Assembly: GCA_943735955.1 (NCBI GenBank)
Contig: OX030964.1
Location: forward strand, 6,721,997 to 6,785,996
DNA from: Piscicola geometra
Lineage: Eukaryota; Annelida; Clitellata; Hirudinida; Piscicolidae
Direction: 5' to 3'
DNA: 64,000 nucleotides
Under the pieces are notes generated by a model. The model made no database searches. It was not told where the DNA came from and was given only the letters and a program-made list of their open reading frames with translations. Below are positions 1-11,531 of this stretch, one piece after another. The number at the start of each line of letters is the position of its first letter. The stretch's first letter is position 1. Position numbers and translations under genes: made by a program.

Positions 1-778
1 ATAAAATTTCATGTAAAATTATTTTTTTCAACTTTAAAAATAAAATAAGAAAACAATATAAATCGCTTACTAAATAATCTTTCCCCGGTCTCTCTTTTCT
101 ACTTGTAAACGCGCGTGTTTGCTTAAATTGTCTAACAACACGCCATTGTAATAATATTTCAGCTCCCTCTCGCATTTAATCTCGGGATTTCTAAGAATAA
201 TACTTGAAAAATGACTTTTTCTAACTACAGTATCGAATTATTTAAACCCGCACGAGTAGGAAATATTTTTTACATCGTGTAAATCTATTTTTTTATATTT
301 AAGTTTAATTTAATAGTTTTTCATATTAGATCCCAATGATAATTCAAGTTTCAATCTAAATTTTAATTTCAATTCTAATTTTTAAAATTAATAAAGTCTA
401 AAATCATTCACTGTTGCAACTAGAGATTATAAGATTATTCTAGCTGGCTGGCGATTAAGATCAAGAATAAATCTATCTTCAACAAATGTATGAGTCCAAG
501 AATAAATGTTTAATTCATGAAATTTATTTTTATTAACAAGCTTGCAAAATCATCGAAATTTGATCCAACAACCGTATTAAAACGTCTAAAAGCATTGGAA
601 AAAGGCAAAAGAAAATGTATTGAATGCTCTGAAACTTGAAGCGAAGAGATGCTGAAGTCACTATTTTGCATTAAACAGTTTTCGCAAAAAAACTAAAATA
701 CTTTAATATACATATAATTGAAATTGATAATGAAGACAGCATATTTATTGTTCTTTGTTTCACTTTCAAGCTAGTGGT
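1..778. other. Intergenic, no gene seen
   Basis: AT-rich sequence at the left edge, downstream of antistasin-like gene A. I see no open frame, RNA gene or clear repeat in it. It may hold the 3' untranslated region of gene A, whose stop codon is at 779-781. Confidence 0.5.
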
Positions 779-1725
779 TTACTTGAAAAATTTGGACCAA
801 TCACATTCACACAAGTCACACCCAAGATTGTCTTTCAATCTGCCATCAGTACACCAAGCATTGCATTCATACTGAATGCACTCTGAAGAAGGAATGATAT
901 GGGATGAGAAATGCTGGTTGTTTGATTTAATATTTTTGAAAGATAAATGAAGAAGTATTGTTGTGAAAAATTATTTTTATACTAAAAATACTTCGATATA
1001 TAATTCAATGGATTTTGAGGATTAACATGAAAACAAAATTTATTTAAAATCTTCACTTACTACAAACGCCATTCACACATTCTTGGACACGAGACTTGCA
1101 ATGACAGCCCTGTAAAATGTTTTCACTCAGCACCATGATTGCATCATGAATATCTGTTACTCTACTCAAAAATATAAATTTGATCACCAGTCCATCGTTT
1201 CCAATCATCATTCAAACATCACTGACTTACCGCACAAGGAGCCCCTTGAACGAATGAAAAGAAATGTTAATAATCCAACTAGAATAAACTTTGCATAATT
1301 TATTTGTTTTTTTAATTATGAAAAAAAATCCAATAATGATTTTTTAGATAAAAAAAACAATCTTACTGCACTCTTTAAACTTCTCCACGTACTCAAGACC
1401 TTGGTGACACTCCTTGAAGAAGGAACAACAATAAAAATACGTTAAACACTTTGATGAAAAACTTTAAAACTGTATAAATTTCCCATTCAAAACTTCTTAT
1501 TTAGCATTCACCAGCGCAGTAGTAATGTCACAAAAGCCTGTTTGAATGTTTGTCAAATGAAATCATTAAAACTTTTTTGAAACATATTTTCAGATCTTTG
1601 TCGACATAAAACGTTAACAAAATTCTGTTAGTTGATATATAATAAGTTATAACTAAGGTTTGTTGGGAATGAATTAACTCACCAATCACTGCAAACAGAA
1701 CCGAACAAGCAAACATTCCTTTCAT
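779..1725 (-). CDS. Antistasin-like secreted cysteine-rich protein (gene A)
   Basis: Six coding exons can be chained with consistent phase: 1683-1725, 1512-1537, 1367-1412, 1231-1244, 1061-1109 and 779-882. The first gives a signal peptide starting MKGMFACSVLFAV. The third has the motif CHQGLEYVEKFKEC, the 14-nt exon gives RAPCA, the fifth has CHCKSRVQECVNGVC, and the last has an antistasin core (C-x4-C-x3-C-x10-C-x2-C-x-C) before the stop. Predicted length is about 100 residues. Antistasin domains are small disulfide-rich serine-protease inhibitor folds, best known from leech saliva; activity here is not shown. The start is the first ATG after a 5' UTR acceptor (AAATTTCAG). Gene A leads a minus-strand tandem family and shares its leader with B1 and C. 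Confidence 0.75.
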
Positions 1726-1814
1726 CTTTTACTGAAATTTAAAATATTTTATCAATAAATTTTTTTTATTCTACATAAGAATAATGTTGAAAAATACGAA
1801 AAATATACTTTGGT

Positions 1815-1893
1815 CAGAGATGACTTTGGAAACAACGAAGAGACTTTGAAGTGTCAATTCAGCAATGGCACAGCAGAAAATCCTTTTAAAAGC
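1815..1893 (-). promoter_or_regulatory. Core promoter and 5' leader of gene A
   Basis: On the minus strand a TATA-like TTTTAAAAGG (about 1883-1892) is followed by a leader containing GACTTTGGAAACAACGAAG and AGACTTTGAAG (complement). The same leader is recognisable at 5812-5860 (B1) and 9069-9120 (C). An intron then separates it from the start codon exon. Transcription start is inferred. Confidence 0.5.
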
Positions 1894-1968
1894 AATTCAC
1901 CAAATGGCTTGGGCCTTGTGGCTCATAACAAGTCTTAATTAGTATATTATTTTATTAAGAATTATCGA

Positions 1969-3731
1969 TTAACCCATTAACGCATGACTCAAAAGAATTA
2001 ATTAATTTTTTTACATTTTATTGAAAAACTGATTCTAAAAAATAAAATCATAAAATTAGTCTGAAATATTTTATGCAAAAAAAGTTATGATAAAAATAAA
2101 AAATGTCCTTAAAAAAGGACACTATGCATTGCTACTCACGGTAATCACGATTCGTGGTAGATGCTTAAGCACTCCAAATGTAAAGCTACATTACATTTAA
2201 GGCATTTCTTTTCCACTTTCTTTCCACATTGCTTGAATCTTTTTTAGCCATCTTCAATTTTACCAATAAAATGTTCTTTTCCATCGTATCGGACATCTGC
2301 AACACGCTTTTAGCTAAATTCATGGATTCTTTTTTTTCTTTTTTGATCTGTTTGAAACCATATGAAAAAATTATAAATATTTCAGTATAACATGGAGTGT
2401 CTTTTGGTAAGCATTTTATTAGTTTAGATACCACCGATCCACCAAGTCCTTATTCGCTATTGAACTCTTCCGAGGCTCCTTGATACGGGTAACAGGTTAC
2501 CAAATACCCAAGCCTATTATTTAGCCACCAAACTTTATATCCAAACCTTATGGGTTTTCCTCTGATAAACTGTTTTGATGAATGCTTTCCATAATATGGC
2601 ACCATTGATTCATCAATCGCCAAATGACATTCTTTAGGCCAAAATTTGAGAAATCTTTCATTCATAGCATCAAATAATGGACGCACTTTGGCCATCTTGT
2701 CTAACTTATTAATTTTCTCGTTGTCATTGCAATGCAAATCTCTTAATAACTCTTCAAATCTGTTGAAAGTCATAGCATTGCTTACAGCTAGATTGTGTAC
2801 ATCGTCGCTCTGTTCCCAGTACATCCTGCGCTTTGCCAAAGGAACATAACCTGAAAGAATGAGTAATGCCAGCACCACTCTATATTCATTTTCAGTAGCA
2901 TTCAGCTGTTTTAGTTTTTGGCTGTCATATAAATTTGACATGTCTGTTATTCGCTTGATGACTGGTACATCCAAAAACAAATTAAACAATGTGAGAAGAA
3001 ACATTTTTTCTAAAATTGGTTTGTCCTCTGAACTATTATCTGCCAATAATCCCATTTTTTTAGCTCGCCTTTTTACAGTAGTTTCTTTTCTACTTATAGT
3101 GGTTTTCTCTTCCCCGATTTTGGAAATTACTATTTCTCCTTCTGCATTTAGCTGGTTTCTTGATAAATTATCTAGGGTACCTTCACCATCCTCGGGTTCA
3201 CTATCCTCATCAGAGCAGTTTGGGTCAGTAGAAGGAATCATGACTATATCTGCTGAAAAGAAATCATTGTCATCATCCAAAATACTAATGACTTCATGAA
3301 GAGCGAATCTGAAAATAATTGTTTTTACCATGAGTATTACTGCATAGTGTCCTTAAAAAAGGACACTCAATAAAACACAGTTTTTGGAAATAATATTACA
3401 TGTAAAATTAAATTTATTTTAAAATAAGATATAAGAATGAATAACAATGACATAATATCATAAATTATAAATGGTAGACATTAAATAAAATTATAACTAA
3501 TTTTTTTTCATGAGCCATGACAAAAACACAAAAAATTTAGTTATCGCCTTGAAAAATCAGAATATCGAAACAATTTATCAATTTCAAATCACAAAATTTT
3601 TTTAAACAAAGACTTCAGTTTATATAGGACAGGATTAGTTGCAAAGATAATAAATATAATCAAGATTACTATTATAAAAAAAACTTTTTATTGCTGTCCT
3701 TAAAAAAGGACAGTATGCGTTAATGGGTTAA
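1969..3731 (-). mobile_element. piggyBac-like transposon with TTAA target duplication
   Basis: The element runs from 1973 to 3727. It is bounded by perfect 13-bp terminal inverted repeats, CCCATTAACGCAT on the left and ATGCGTTAATGGG on the right, and by TTAA on both sides (1969-1972 and 3728-3731), which is the piggyBac signature. Near-palindromic GTCCTTAAAAAAGGAC units lie at about 2105-2120, 3349-3364 and 3696-3711. The copies beside TGCATAGTG and CACTATGCA form an inner inverted repeat around the coding region. Intact ends suggest a fairly young insertion, but the transposase is broken, so it could move only with help in trans. Confidence 0.9.
2145..3331 (-). pseudogene. Broken piggyBac transposase
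   Basis: The longest open part (2450-3331, 293 codons) has an acidic N-terminus and the DDE_Tnp_1_7 (piggyBac) region around [20 protein letters not shown], holding the first catalytic Asp. An in-frame TAA at 2450-2452 stops it. The same frame resumes with GLGGSVVSKLIKCLPKDT, which matches the family just before the second catalytic Asp. The central part with the other catalytic acids is missing. The C-terminal Cys-rich finger (CGKKVEKKCLKCNVALHLEC, about 2165-2235) survives in another frame. So there is one nonsense codon, one internal deletion and a frameshift; not functional. Confidence 0.85.
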
Positions 3732-4600
3732 GGACAGTTTGTTTTCGCGTGTGACGTGAGAGTCTAATCGATTGCGGCTCTTAAAAAGTTGCTACGGTGA
3801 ACATTTAAAATCAATTCAATGCATTTAAAACGAATTTTAAATCATTTAAATACCTTTTAAGTTGTACACTATTTTGAAATGCATTTAAGATTCTAAGAAT
3901 TATTGTATCAAATATTACATTATAAATATAAAAACAACCACAAAACATTTCATCTGGCTCACTTTATCTTCAATATTACAACTTATTTTTATACTCATAG
4001 CGTCGTGAAATTCTAAATCTTATAAAGCAATTAGACATTTTTCACTAAATACTAGTTCTCATATAATTCTAATCTTATGAATTTGAGTTTAGTTTAGGGA
4101 GTTAAAAATCACGAAGATCTTTTGGCCTCTATAATAAAGGTTGAATCTAAATTTATCTGAAAATTATTTTAACTATTGAGTCGGTATTATTCTTTTTTCT
4201 TGTGCTCATTTAATACACTTAACTATACAAACTACAACGGTACGCAATGGTAATTGCAATCGCAATAAAATTATTTTTCTGGCTTACGTAATAAAATTAT
4301 TTTTCTGGCTTACCTAATAAAATTATTTTTCTGGCTTATGTAATAAAATTATTTTTCTTGCTTACGTGATTTTTCTAAAGAATAATTCTAAAGCTATTAC
4401 TTTCACCAACTAAATTATGAATGTTCAGACCTGCCTGATAATAGTTGAAATATAATAACTTAATTTTAAAAAATATTTTTTACTCTGCATTATAAAGTCA
4501 AAATGATAGTGTCTTTTAAATATCATAACTTTGAATGTTATAGAATTTATAATTTGTATTCAAATAACATGTCGAGTACATTAGAAGCTTGTCTGGCCTA
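3732..4600. other. Intergenic with short tandem repeat
   Basis: AT-rich spacer between the piggyBac element and locus B1. About four copies of a 26-bp unit (AATAAAATTATTTTTCTGGC plus TTACGT) stand in tandem at roughly 4263-4367. No coding region seen. Confidence 0.6.
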
Positions 4601-4603
4601 CCC

Positions 4604-5690
4604 TTAACATATAGTACAGTTAAGATTGTCCATCTCACAACCGCCAAAGCAGTGTATTGTGGGCATAACTTTACGGCACGCTTAGGGTTAAAGTTTGGAT
4701 GAAGTTAGATGGTTATTTCAGACTTTACAATTAAGTATTAGTTTTGAAAATCTTTAAAATGAAATAATTTCCATTTAAGTATTGATCTCAAAGTTTTAAA
4801 ACTTTTTCATTGAATTGAAGGAGAGGAAATACAAAAATACAATGCATGGGCGGCGATCTTGGGGAAGTCCTGGGGTCCAGATTGCGCCCATTCTGGGTAA
4901 GACCCTTCCCCAAGATTTGAAGCAGATTGCCGCCCCTGCATTTAAATCTTCACCTACCACACCCTCCATTCTTGCATTCTTGTGCATAAGACCCACAGTA
5001 GGAGTCCTTTAAACATTTCATTTTTTCTTAATGTTAATTTTATAATTTTTTCTATTTTGCATTAAAAAGATTGTTAGCACCCTTCTCATTCACTCATCCT
5101 CCTCCTCTTCCTCATCATCATCATCATCAACAGCATCATTCACTTATCATCATCAACTTACCCACACTTTGCTCCTGATACGTAATAATTTGAAACTTAA
5201 AAAAGAATTATTTTCAACGTTTTAAACTTAAATTTACAATTTTATCTTTTTCTAAATAAAGTTGCTGTAATCACTTTTGTTCCTTGGGGGCACAAAAGCA
5301 AACTCACTGCACTCTTTTTCCACGATCTGATGATCTTTCGGACATTTAAAAACCTTATTGATTGGGTCAGAATATAAAATAGAGTAAACACATCTAAGAC
5401 TGGTTGAAATTAATTTTTTTATTAGCAGATTAACTTTAATTTTTTAGTTTTTGTATTTAAAAAGTCTTCACTAACCGGTTGAGTGGCATTTTCCCCGAAG
5501 ACCCCTTGAAAGGGTGTTCAATTATATTTCAAAACTGAATTTCAGTAGTATGTGTACTTACCACTTTAAATAATTTCAAAATATGTTTTTATATAAAATG
5601 TTTTTTTATTGCATAACAAATAGTTAATAATAGTTTTCAACCTACCACTGCCAACAGAAACCAACAAACAAAAGTTGTTCTCAAATCTGA
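4604..5690 (-). pseudogene. Decayed antistasin-like gene (locus B1)
   Basis: Exon-like blocks parallel genes A and B2. There is a signal-peptide-like block at about 5647-5690, a block at 5478-5506, CPKDHQIVEKEC at about 5308-5350, a microexon-like GAGCAAAGTGTGG at 5166-5178, SYCGSYAQECKNGGC at about 4957-5000, and a core-like block ending CTIC then TAA at 4604-4606. Signs of decay: the position matching the start codon reads TTG in the best frame, the microexon is 13 rather than 14 nt so phase breaks, and the core has lost cysteines. Alternative splicing or an upstream start could rescue it, so pseudogene is likely but not certain. Confidence 0.55.
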
Positions 5691-5811
5691 ACTGAAATAA
5701 AATTATTGATAAATTATAAATATTTAAATTCTTAAATTTAAAATACTTTTGATAATATAGCATAATAGTGAGATAGTATATAAACGACAAACCAACGAGA
5801 GATTACTGGGG

Positions 5812-5893
5812 TGAGAGATAACTTTTGAAAGAAAAAGAGACCTTGAAGGCTTGAGTCGACATTGGCAGAGCAGCATTTCGCCTTATAAGCAGC
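5812..5893 (-). promoter_or_regulatory. Promoter and leader of locus B1
   Basis: On the minus strand, CTGCTTATAAGG is a TATA-like element at about 5883-5894. It is followed by a leader with TCGACTCAAGCCTTCAAGG (complement view) that closely matches the leaders of genes A and C. Conservation of the whole block among the three loci is the main evidence. Confidence 0.5.
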
Positions 5894-6244
5894 CAAGTGC
5901 AAAACGGCTTCATTGATTTATTCAACAACAAAAATTCAAATGTTAAACTAAACTTATCGACTCGAAAATTTACGTCTAGTTAGAGTTTGCACTCAGTAAT
6001 CTCAAGATTCAGTATTTTCGTACAAATTAAGAAAATTATCATAAAACTTATTCTATTTACAATAGTTGTTTTAATTTTTTTTATTAGATTTGTAAACTAA
6101 TTTTACTGAAATCGTTTAATGCTAACTCACAAAATAACCAAAAATGAAAGAATTTTATTGAAAAATAACTTTCAAATGTTAGAATTTTGAATTTTACAGA
6201 ACTTATCATTCAGATTAAATTTTTACGTAGAGTACATCAGCAGT

Positions 6245-6661
6245 TCATCTGCCATACAGCTTGCATATACTACAGCCTAGATTGTCTCTCCCCCAGGTAC
6301 AGCCAAATCTTGTTTCTTCAACTGTGTCGCAAACTAGAGAAGAAAGTTGCATAAGGTTAGATGGTTGTTTCAGGCATAGAATATAACACATATTAAAATA
6401 GGTTTCACATAATAGTTAAGTTAATAGTGCATAGTTACTATTAGATCAAAGGTTTTAAGTTTTGTCATTGAACTGAAAGTGATGAAAAAATAAATAAAAT
6501 GCGTTTAAATTTTCACTAACCACACACTCCCTCCTTGCATTCTTGCCTATAAGACCCACAGTGGGAATCCTTTAAAAGTTTCATTTTTTCTCAACGTCGT
6601 TTTCAAAATTTTTGCTATTTTGCTTGACATTAAATGATCGTCCACACCCTTATCACTCATT

Positions 6662-6757
<96 letters not shown>

Positions 6758-7181
6758 GTCATCATCATCATCATCATCAGCATTATCATCATCATTATCA
6801 TCATCATCAACTCACCCCACACTTTGCTACTGAAACGTTAAAATGTAAAACTTTAAAATAATAATTGTCACCGCTTTAAATTTAAATTTAAAAAAATTTT
6901 AATTAAAAAATAAAGTTGTTTCAATCATGTTTCCTTTCAAGGAGATAGAAAGCAAACTCACAGCAAGTGTTTTTTACGAGTTCAAAACCCTCCCGGCATC
7001 CTTGTGGGTTGAATGATGGAATAATTTTAATAAAGTTACATGACGTTGGATTGAAAAAGTAATCAATACCATTGAATAGCAATCATGCATACGCCATCTT
7101 TGATTCGAAATGAAAGAACCAAAAACCTCTACTGAGAGCCACAGCAACCAGCAGCAACACCAGCACCATCTTCATCGCCAT
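6245..7181 (-). CDS. Antistasin-like secreted cysteine-rich protein (gene B2)
   Basis: Five coding exons fit in phase: 7133-7181, 6962-7000, 6816-6829 (14 nt), 6521-6569 and 6245-6333. They encode a hydrophobic signal peptide (MAMKMVLVLLLVAVAL), then CREGFELVKNTC, LAKCG, SHCGSYRQECKEGVC, and a C-terminal antistasin-type core with RDNLGCSIC just before a TGA. About 80 residues. The core has fewer cysteines than in gene A (the final C-x-C is C-K-L), so the fold may be altered. The intron next to the microexon contains a long (ATC)n tract. Same exon plan as gene A; likely a secreted protease inhibitor-like peptide, function untested. Confidence 0.75.
6661..6810 (+). repeat. (ATC)n microsatellite inside a B2 intron
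   Basis: About 150 bp of nearly pure ATC trinucleotide repeat with a few interruptions. It abuts the donor side of the 14-nt exon of gene B2. Open frames across it (poly-Ser, poly-His, poly-Met) are artefacts. Confidence 0.95.
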
Positions 7182-7245
7182 CTTTCGACTGATTCTTGCG
7201 GGATTGATTTAGTCAAAGTATTCTTCTTAGCCACGCAATCAAGTT

Positions 7246-7256
7246 TGTTTATATAG
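7246..7256 (-). promoter_or_regulatory. TATA box of gene B2
   Basis: Minus-strand CTATATAAAC lies about 65-75 nt upstream of the gene B2 start codon at 7181, a plausible TATA position. The leader differs from the A/B1/C type. Confidence 0.5.
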
Positions 7257-8014
7257 AGTCCAACTCAATGCTTTTTTTTCAAGTCGATATTTTAAATTAT
7301 ACTTTGACTCTTTTAATTTAGTCAATTAAACGATCAACGTGCCAAGAAGTCCAGATGCAAAGCAGCTAGATTGATTTTATTCAGAGTAGAATCAATTATA
7401 CCTGAATAACCTATCCAATATTTTTTTAATGAGTTTATAAATTATACGTTGAAGTTTTTTAATTTCATTCAAAGCTGGATGGATGAAGGAATGCTGAAAG
7501 GGGTTTGATGCTTTAGATTTCTCTTTAGATTATATATCATTTTCTTATAACATTAGTTATCATTATCTTTTAAATAATTTTTTTCCGTATTACACATAAA
7601 ACTCTATAAAACTTGAAGCTAAAATATTGAACCATTCCTTTTCCTTTCTGTTATTATAAAGTAGATAATTTAAGTAAATCCATTAGATGAAAAAATTGAA
7701 CATTTTATTAAATAACTTGAAGTCTCAGTTTTTCTCAAAATTGTTCATTCTTTTGCTTATTTTCATTGAGTGTCAAACATCGAAGCGTTAAGAATCAACT
7801 CGATTGAAAATTTTTATTAATAAATGCCAAAAATCAAAAGTTTGAATTTTTAAATTTATATTTTTCCAATTTTATATGCAAAATAAAGTCATCAAATCTT
7901 TCTCATTCCTCATAGCCCTCTTCCAACCACTAACCCACCCACCTACCCACATTTCATCTCCTATCAATACTCTAACATTCACACCAAACCAAATAACAAT
8001 TCTCCACGTTCTAC

Positions 8015-8974
8015 TCAAGGCTTTACCCCAAACAATGCTTTTATCTCAGAATCTTCTTCTTGTCCAACGCATCTACAAATCGTACATCCATATTTGCTTA
8101 TTTGGTAGCCTTCACTACAAGGCTTTTGACACTTTATACCAGTGCACTCTGAGGAAGGATTATAACTAAATGTACAATTATTCATGTATCTAGAAAAAGG
8201 GTTTGTCTGTTGATGTAAGTCATGACTAACAAAGTATTTTTTCTTTTCAAATGTATTATTAGAAGACTTTTTATTTAATTGATAGAACGACAAAGAGAAA
8301 AAAATTTTAGGCGTCGATACTAACGGCAAACTCCATTCTCGCAAACGTGGTGCCACCCGACGCAATCCTGGAAAGTTTTATTAATAATAATGACGAGCAT
8401 TATTATAGTGGTGTATAACCCGAACGGGCTTCCAGGCCACTTAGGCTGCATATATTCATTTGCGCCTTTGGGTTACTAGGGCATTGGTTGCACTTGAACC
8501 TAGGACCTTTCATTATTGGTCAAAGCCGAGAGTCGTTGCCGACTCAGCTACCCGTTCACCCGTTTATTCCTCATCTTAGTTATGATCTCAACAGATTTTA
8601 AAATAAAATGAAAGAACTAATGAATTATTATGGTGTATTTTAAATAAATCATAAGTTTCGTTCAAGGAAGTGTAATTATTTTTATTTCCCTTTAAACCCA
8701 TTCACTTACAGCATTGCAGGAAATTTTCTTCTCCGAGGACGCTTGGTGGGGGGCTGTGTGGAATGGCAATTCATTATATACATGTATGTGTTTATTGAAA
8801 ATATTTTATCCTTTTGAAAGCTTCTTGATAAATTAATATAAAAGATTAAAAACAAATGTTCTATTAGATTCTATTAATTGTTTGATTATATTATTTTATA
8901 ACCGCATCAATTAAAAAAAACAACATCGTACCCATCAATGCCAGCAAAATGAAGAATAACACAACACTTTTCAT
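8015..8974 (-). CDS. Antistasin-like secreted cysteine-rich protein (gene C)
   Basis: Four exons fit in phase: 8932-8974, 8710-8741, 8325-8367 and 8015-8148. The product has a signal peptide (MKSVVLFFILLALM), a short SSEKKISCNA segment, CVGWHHVCENGVC, and a well-preserved antistasin core (CTGIKCQKPCSEGYQ ... GCTICRC) followed by a 19-residue tail ending GVKP. About 88 residues. Compared with genes A and B2 it lacks the C-x2-G-x3-V exon and the 14-nt microexon. A SINE sits in the intron between its second and third exons. The core matches the Antistasin domain most clearly of all the loci here. Confidence 0.8.
8409..8562 (-). mobile_element. tRNA-derived SINE
   Basis: On the minus strand the block starts GGGTAGCTGAGTCGGCAACG, which looks like a pol III A box. 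About 45 nt on comes GGTCCTAGGTTCAAGTGC, B-box-like (GGTTCAAGTGC). The remaining body is not a tRNA. It lies in an intron of gene C. Confidence 0.55.
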
Positions 8975-9068
8975 GTTTGATCTAAAAAATAAATAACAAT
9001 TTTAAATATTTATTTACTTTTTTAACATTTTGACTACTGATTTAGAAAATAAATGACTTTCTAACCAG

Positions 9069-9150
9069 TCAGAGATAACTTGGGGAACAACGAAGAGACT
9101 TTGAAGGCTTGAGTCGATGCTGACTACGTATCAAATCGCCCTATATGCAC
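9069..9150 (-). promoter_or_regulatory. Promoter and leader of gene C
   Basis: Minus-strand TATA-like GCATATAGGG at about 9138-9147 is followed by the conserved leader found at genes A and B1. The plus-strand view reads AGAGATAACTTGGGGAACAA and then CGAAGAGACTTTGAAGGC. Confidence 0.5.
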
Positions 9151-9675
9151 TTTGTCAGTGACTTGAGCAGTGTGGCTCACAGCTTATTTCAATTGATTTT
9201 AACTTTTTAATGTTTTTGAAGAAAGTTATTGATTAATAACTGTCAGTTGTAGCGCGGCGTGATGCCTCAATTTAATGCTATCCTACAATGACGAAATACA
9301 TGCAATTTCAATAAAATTATAATGATTTAAACAAAGTTTTAGTCTTAAACTCAAATTTATCATTTAAAGAATTGCTTACTTCATTGAATTAAATTAAATG
9401 ACAAATAGAAAAAAGTGTATGTATCAACATTAAGACATTAAAATGTATGTAAAAAATTATAATAACCTCAAATATGGTATATATTATATCTCTATTATTT
9501 TTGAACACGGGGTTTCTGCTTCAATTAAATGTAAAAATGTAGTGGCTTGAGCATCATAGATTTAGACTAAGCCTTATTGATATTCTAAAACGTAGTGATG
9601 TCTTACTACTTTACATTCGCGTACTACTTGCAGTTTTACTCTTTGTTTTAAATAAAAAATAAATGTCAGTTTTGT

Positions 9676-9846
9676 ATAGCGCCCGGGCACGCAACTGAAG
9701 CGCCACTCACACGACATAAGTCGTGAAACACCGCATCATATACACTAGGTATAGGATAGCTCACGGTTGGCTGAACAGGGATTCGAACTGGCGGCCTTTA
9801 AGTTGCAGGTCCAACGACTTTACCATCTAAGCCAGCCCGATCGCCG
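9676..9846 (-). mobile_element. tRNA-derived SINE
   Basis: The minus strand begins with a tRNA-like head: GGCTGGCTTAGATGGTAAAG (A box TGGCTTAGATGG) and CCGCCAGTTCGAATCCCTG (perfect-looking B box GTTCGAATCCC). It then continues into a non-tRNA body containing GGTGTTTCACGACTTATG. Acceptor arms do not pair as in a functional tRNA, so I call it a SINE. Confidence 0.65.
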
Positions 9847-9849
9847 TTT

Positions 9850-10755
9850 TACCCTTATGTGGACCTTGATTGTTGCTTTCAAACATTTTAAGAAGATTTG
9901 GCTGTTTTTTAAATTATTTAAATTCGAAACTTTAATACAGTTAATAAACCTCAATATTTTAAATATATAATTTTGTTTTAAACACTCAATTTTTCAACCC
10001 GCTAAAACAATGTTAACATTTTTGTTGAAGATTTCACTTTCAAGTTAGCTTGAACCATGTGGCTTCAGAGCTGATTTAATTGAGCTTTAATTGATTTTTA
10101 CTTTTAGTTGTGGCTTGTTAAAATTACAATCTTAAAAATTTTATTGCAATTCTTACTAACTCTTTCTTTTAGTTAGAAAGAAAAAATGTGTTTTTTTAAA
10201 TGTAAGAGTTAAAAATAAGGGTAAACCCATATTTGCTCAGTATTCCAATATTGAAACACCAAGAAAAAAAATTAACAGAAAATTAAATAACCAGTAAATA
10301 TTTAATTTTTGAATTGAAATTTGTTTATGAATAAATTAACTACAATATGGTTTTAATAGTTTGTTAATTATCTCAAAATTATATTTTTGCTGATTTTATT
10401 TGCTTATTTAAAGAAGGAAGGACAAAAATATTTTGGAATAGTGGCTAAAGAAAAATAATTTTTGAAATTTTCAAACTTTCTGTATTTTTTGTGTGTGCTT
10501 ATTTTTAAAAACTTATCCTTTCTTAATATATAAATTTTCTCATTAATTTCTATTCTATTTATCCTTAATTTTTAACAAATTATGAATGTTCCATTATTGG
10601 AACAGTGAGCATGAATGGGGGGTGTCAAATTTTAATATAGGTTTTCAAATATTCATTTTATTTGTTGTGCAAAAAATTAAAAATGAGAAAAAATGACTAA
10701 TTTACCGAAGTAAGACTTCTAATTGTTTTTCTAAATCATCAATTTATAGAAATTG
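9850..10755. other. Intergenic, nothing recognised
   Basis: AT-rich spacer between the SINE and the piggyBac fragment. No gene or structured repeat seen. Confidence 0.5.
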
Positions 10756-10900
10756 CTTTCTTGGAAGCATCAGTGTTGATGAAAGAATGGCACAATACAT
10801 TATGGAAAAATGTGGCGAAACAATTTATGAAAGGGAAGCCAATGTGGGTTGGATTCAAGTTTCGGTGTCTTCGCAACCGTCTTGGTTCTAGACAGAACAT
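10755..10900 (+). pseudogene. piggyBac transposase fragment
   Basis: A short frame reads EASVLMKEWHNTLWKNVAKQ followed by FMKGKPMWVGFKF and LRNRLG. It lines up with the [33 protein letters not shown] block of the transposase at 2145-3331. Only this roughly 45-residue stretch is present, and the catalytic Asp position is not kept. A degraded relic on the opposite strand from the main element. Confidence 0.7.
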
Positions 10901-11531
10901 TTTTCATCCTATCAAAGTTTTATTTTGCTTTTTAATCAATTTATTGTATTGTGAAAAAAAATTGTGAAAAATAAAAAAAGTTCAAGATAGTTTTCTTTCT
11001 CTCATAAATCTTTTAGTCTCAAAGTATTACAATTTTATTAGCAAGTTGAAACTTAGAGTATTGCTTACAAAACTTATATTTATTTTAATCATTTAGACTC
11101 AAAAATCTAATATATTCTCAACCCATTTCGTTTTTTTCCTTTGGCCAGTGGTACACACCATACAGCGGGAGAGCATTCTAAAGATATTGAGGTTGAAATG
11201 TTGGATGAGATCAGTGCTAGATGGAGGAGTAGTTTGAACCCACAACTTTACATTCTTTTTGTTGAAAATGTTCAACATTTTTGAAAGTTATAACTTATCA
11301 AGTGAATTTTTCTAACGACATTTGCTTGAATTTCTGTTATGACTTGCTCAATCGCTGTTTTAGCAATTTCTGTCATACTCTTTAAAAACTAAATTTGAAT
11401 TATGATTTTATTTTAAACTTAAATGAATTCTACAACAAATGAAGTAATCAGATTTGAAAAATAAAATTTCTATAAAAACATTATTGAATAATTTCAAATA
11501 AAAAAAACAAGAGAAGTCGCCATCTTCAATT

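Noticed and set aside
2646..3299. Plus-strand frames across the transposase
   Set aside because: They are antisense shadows of the piggyBac transposase, without family resemblance.
9770..9846. Functional tRNA gene
   Set aside because: A and B boxes are good, but the ends do not pair as an acceptor stem and the sequence continues into a SINE body.
11140..11265. Another tRNA-like or SINE block (GGTACACACC, TTTGAACCCAC)
   Set aside because: Box-like words are present, but spacing and flanks are too weak to call.
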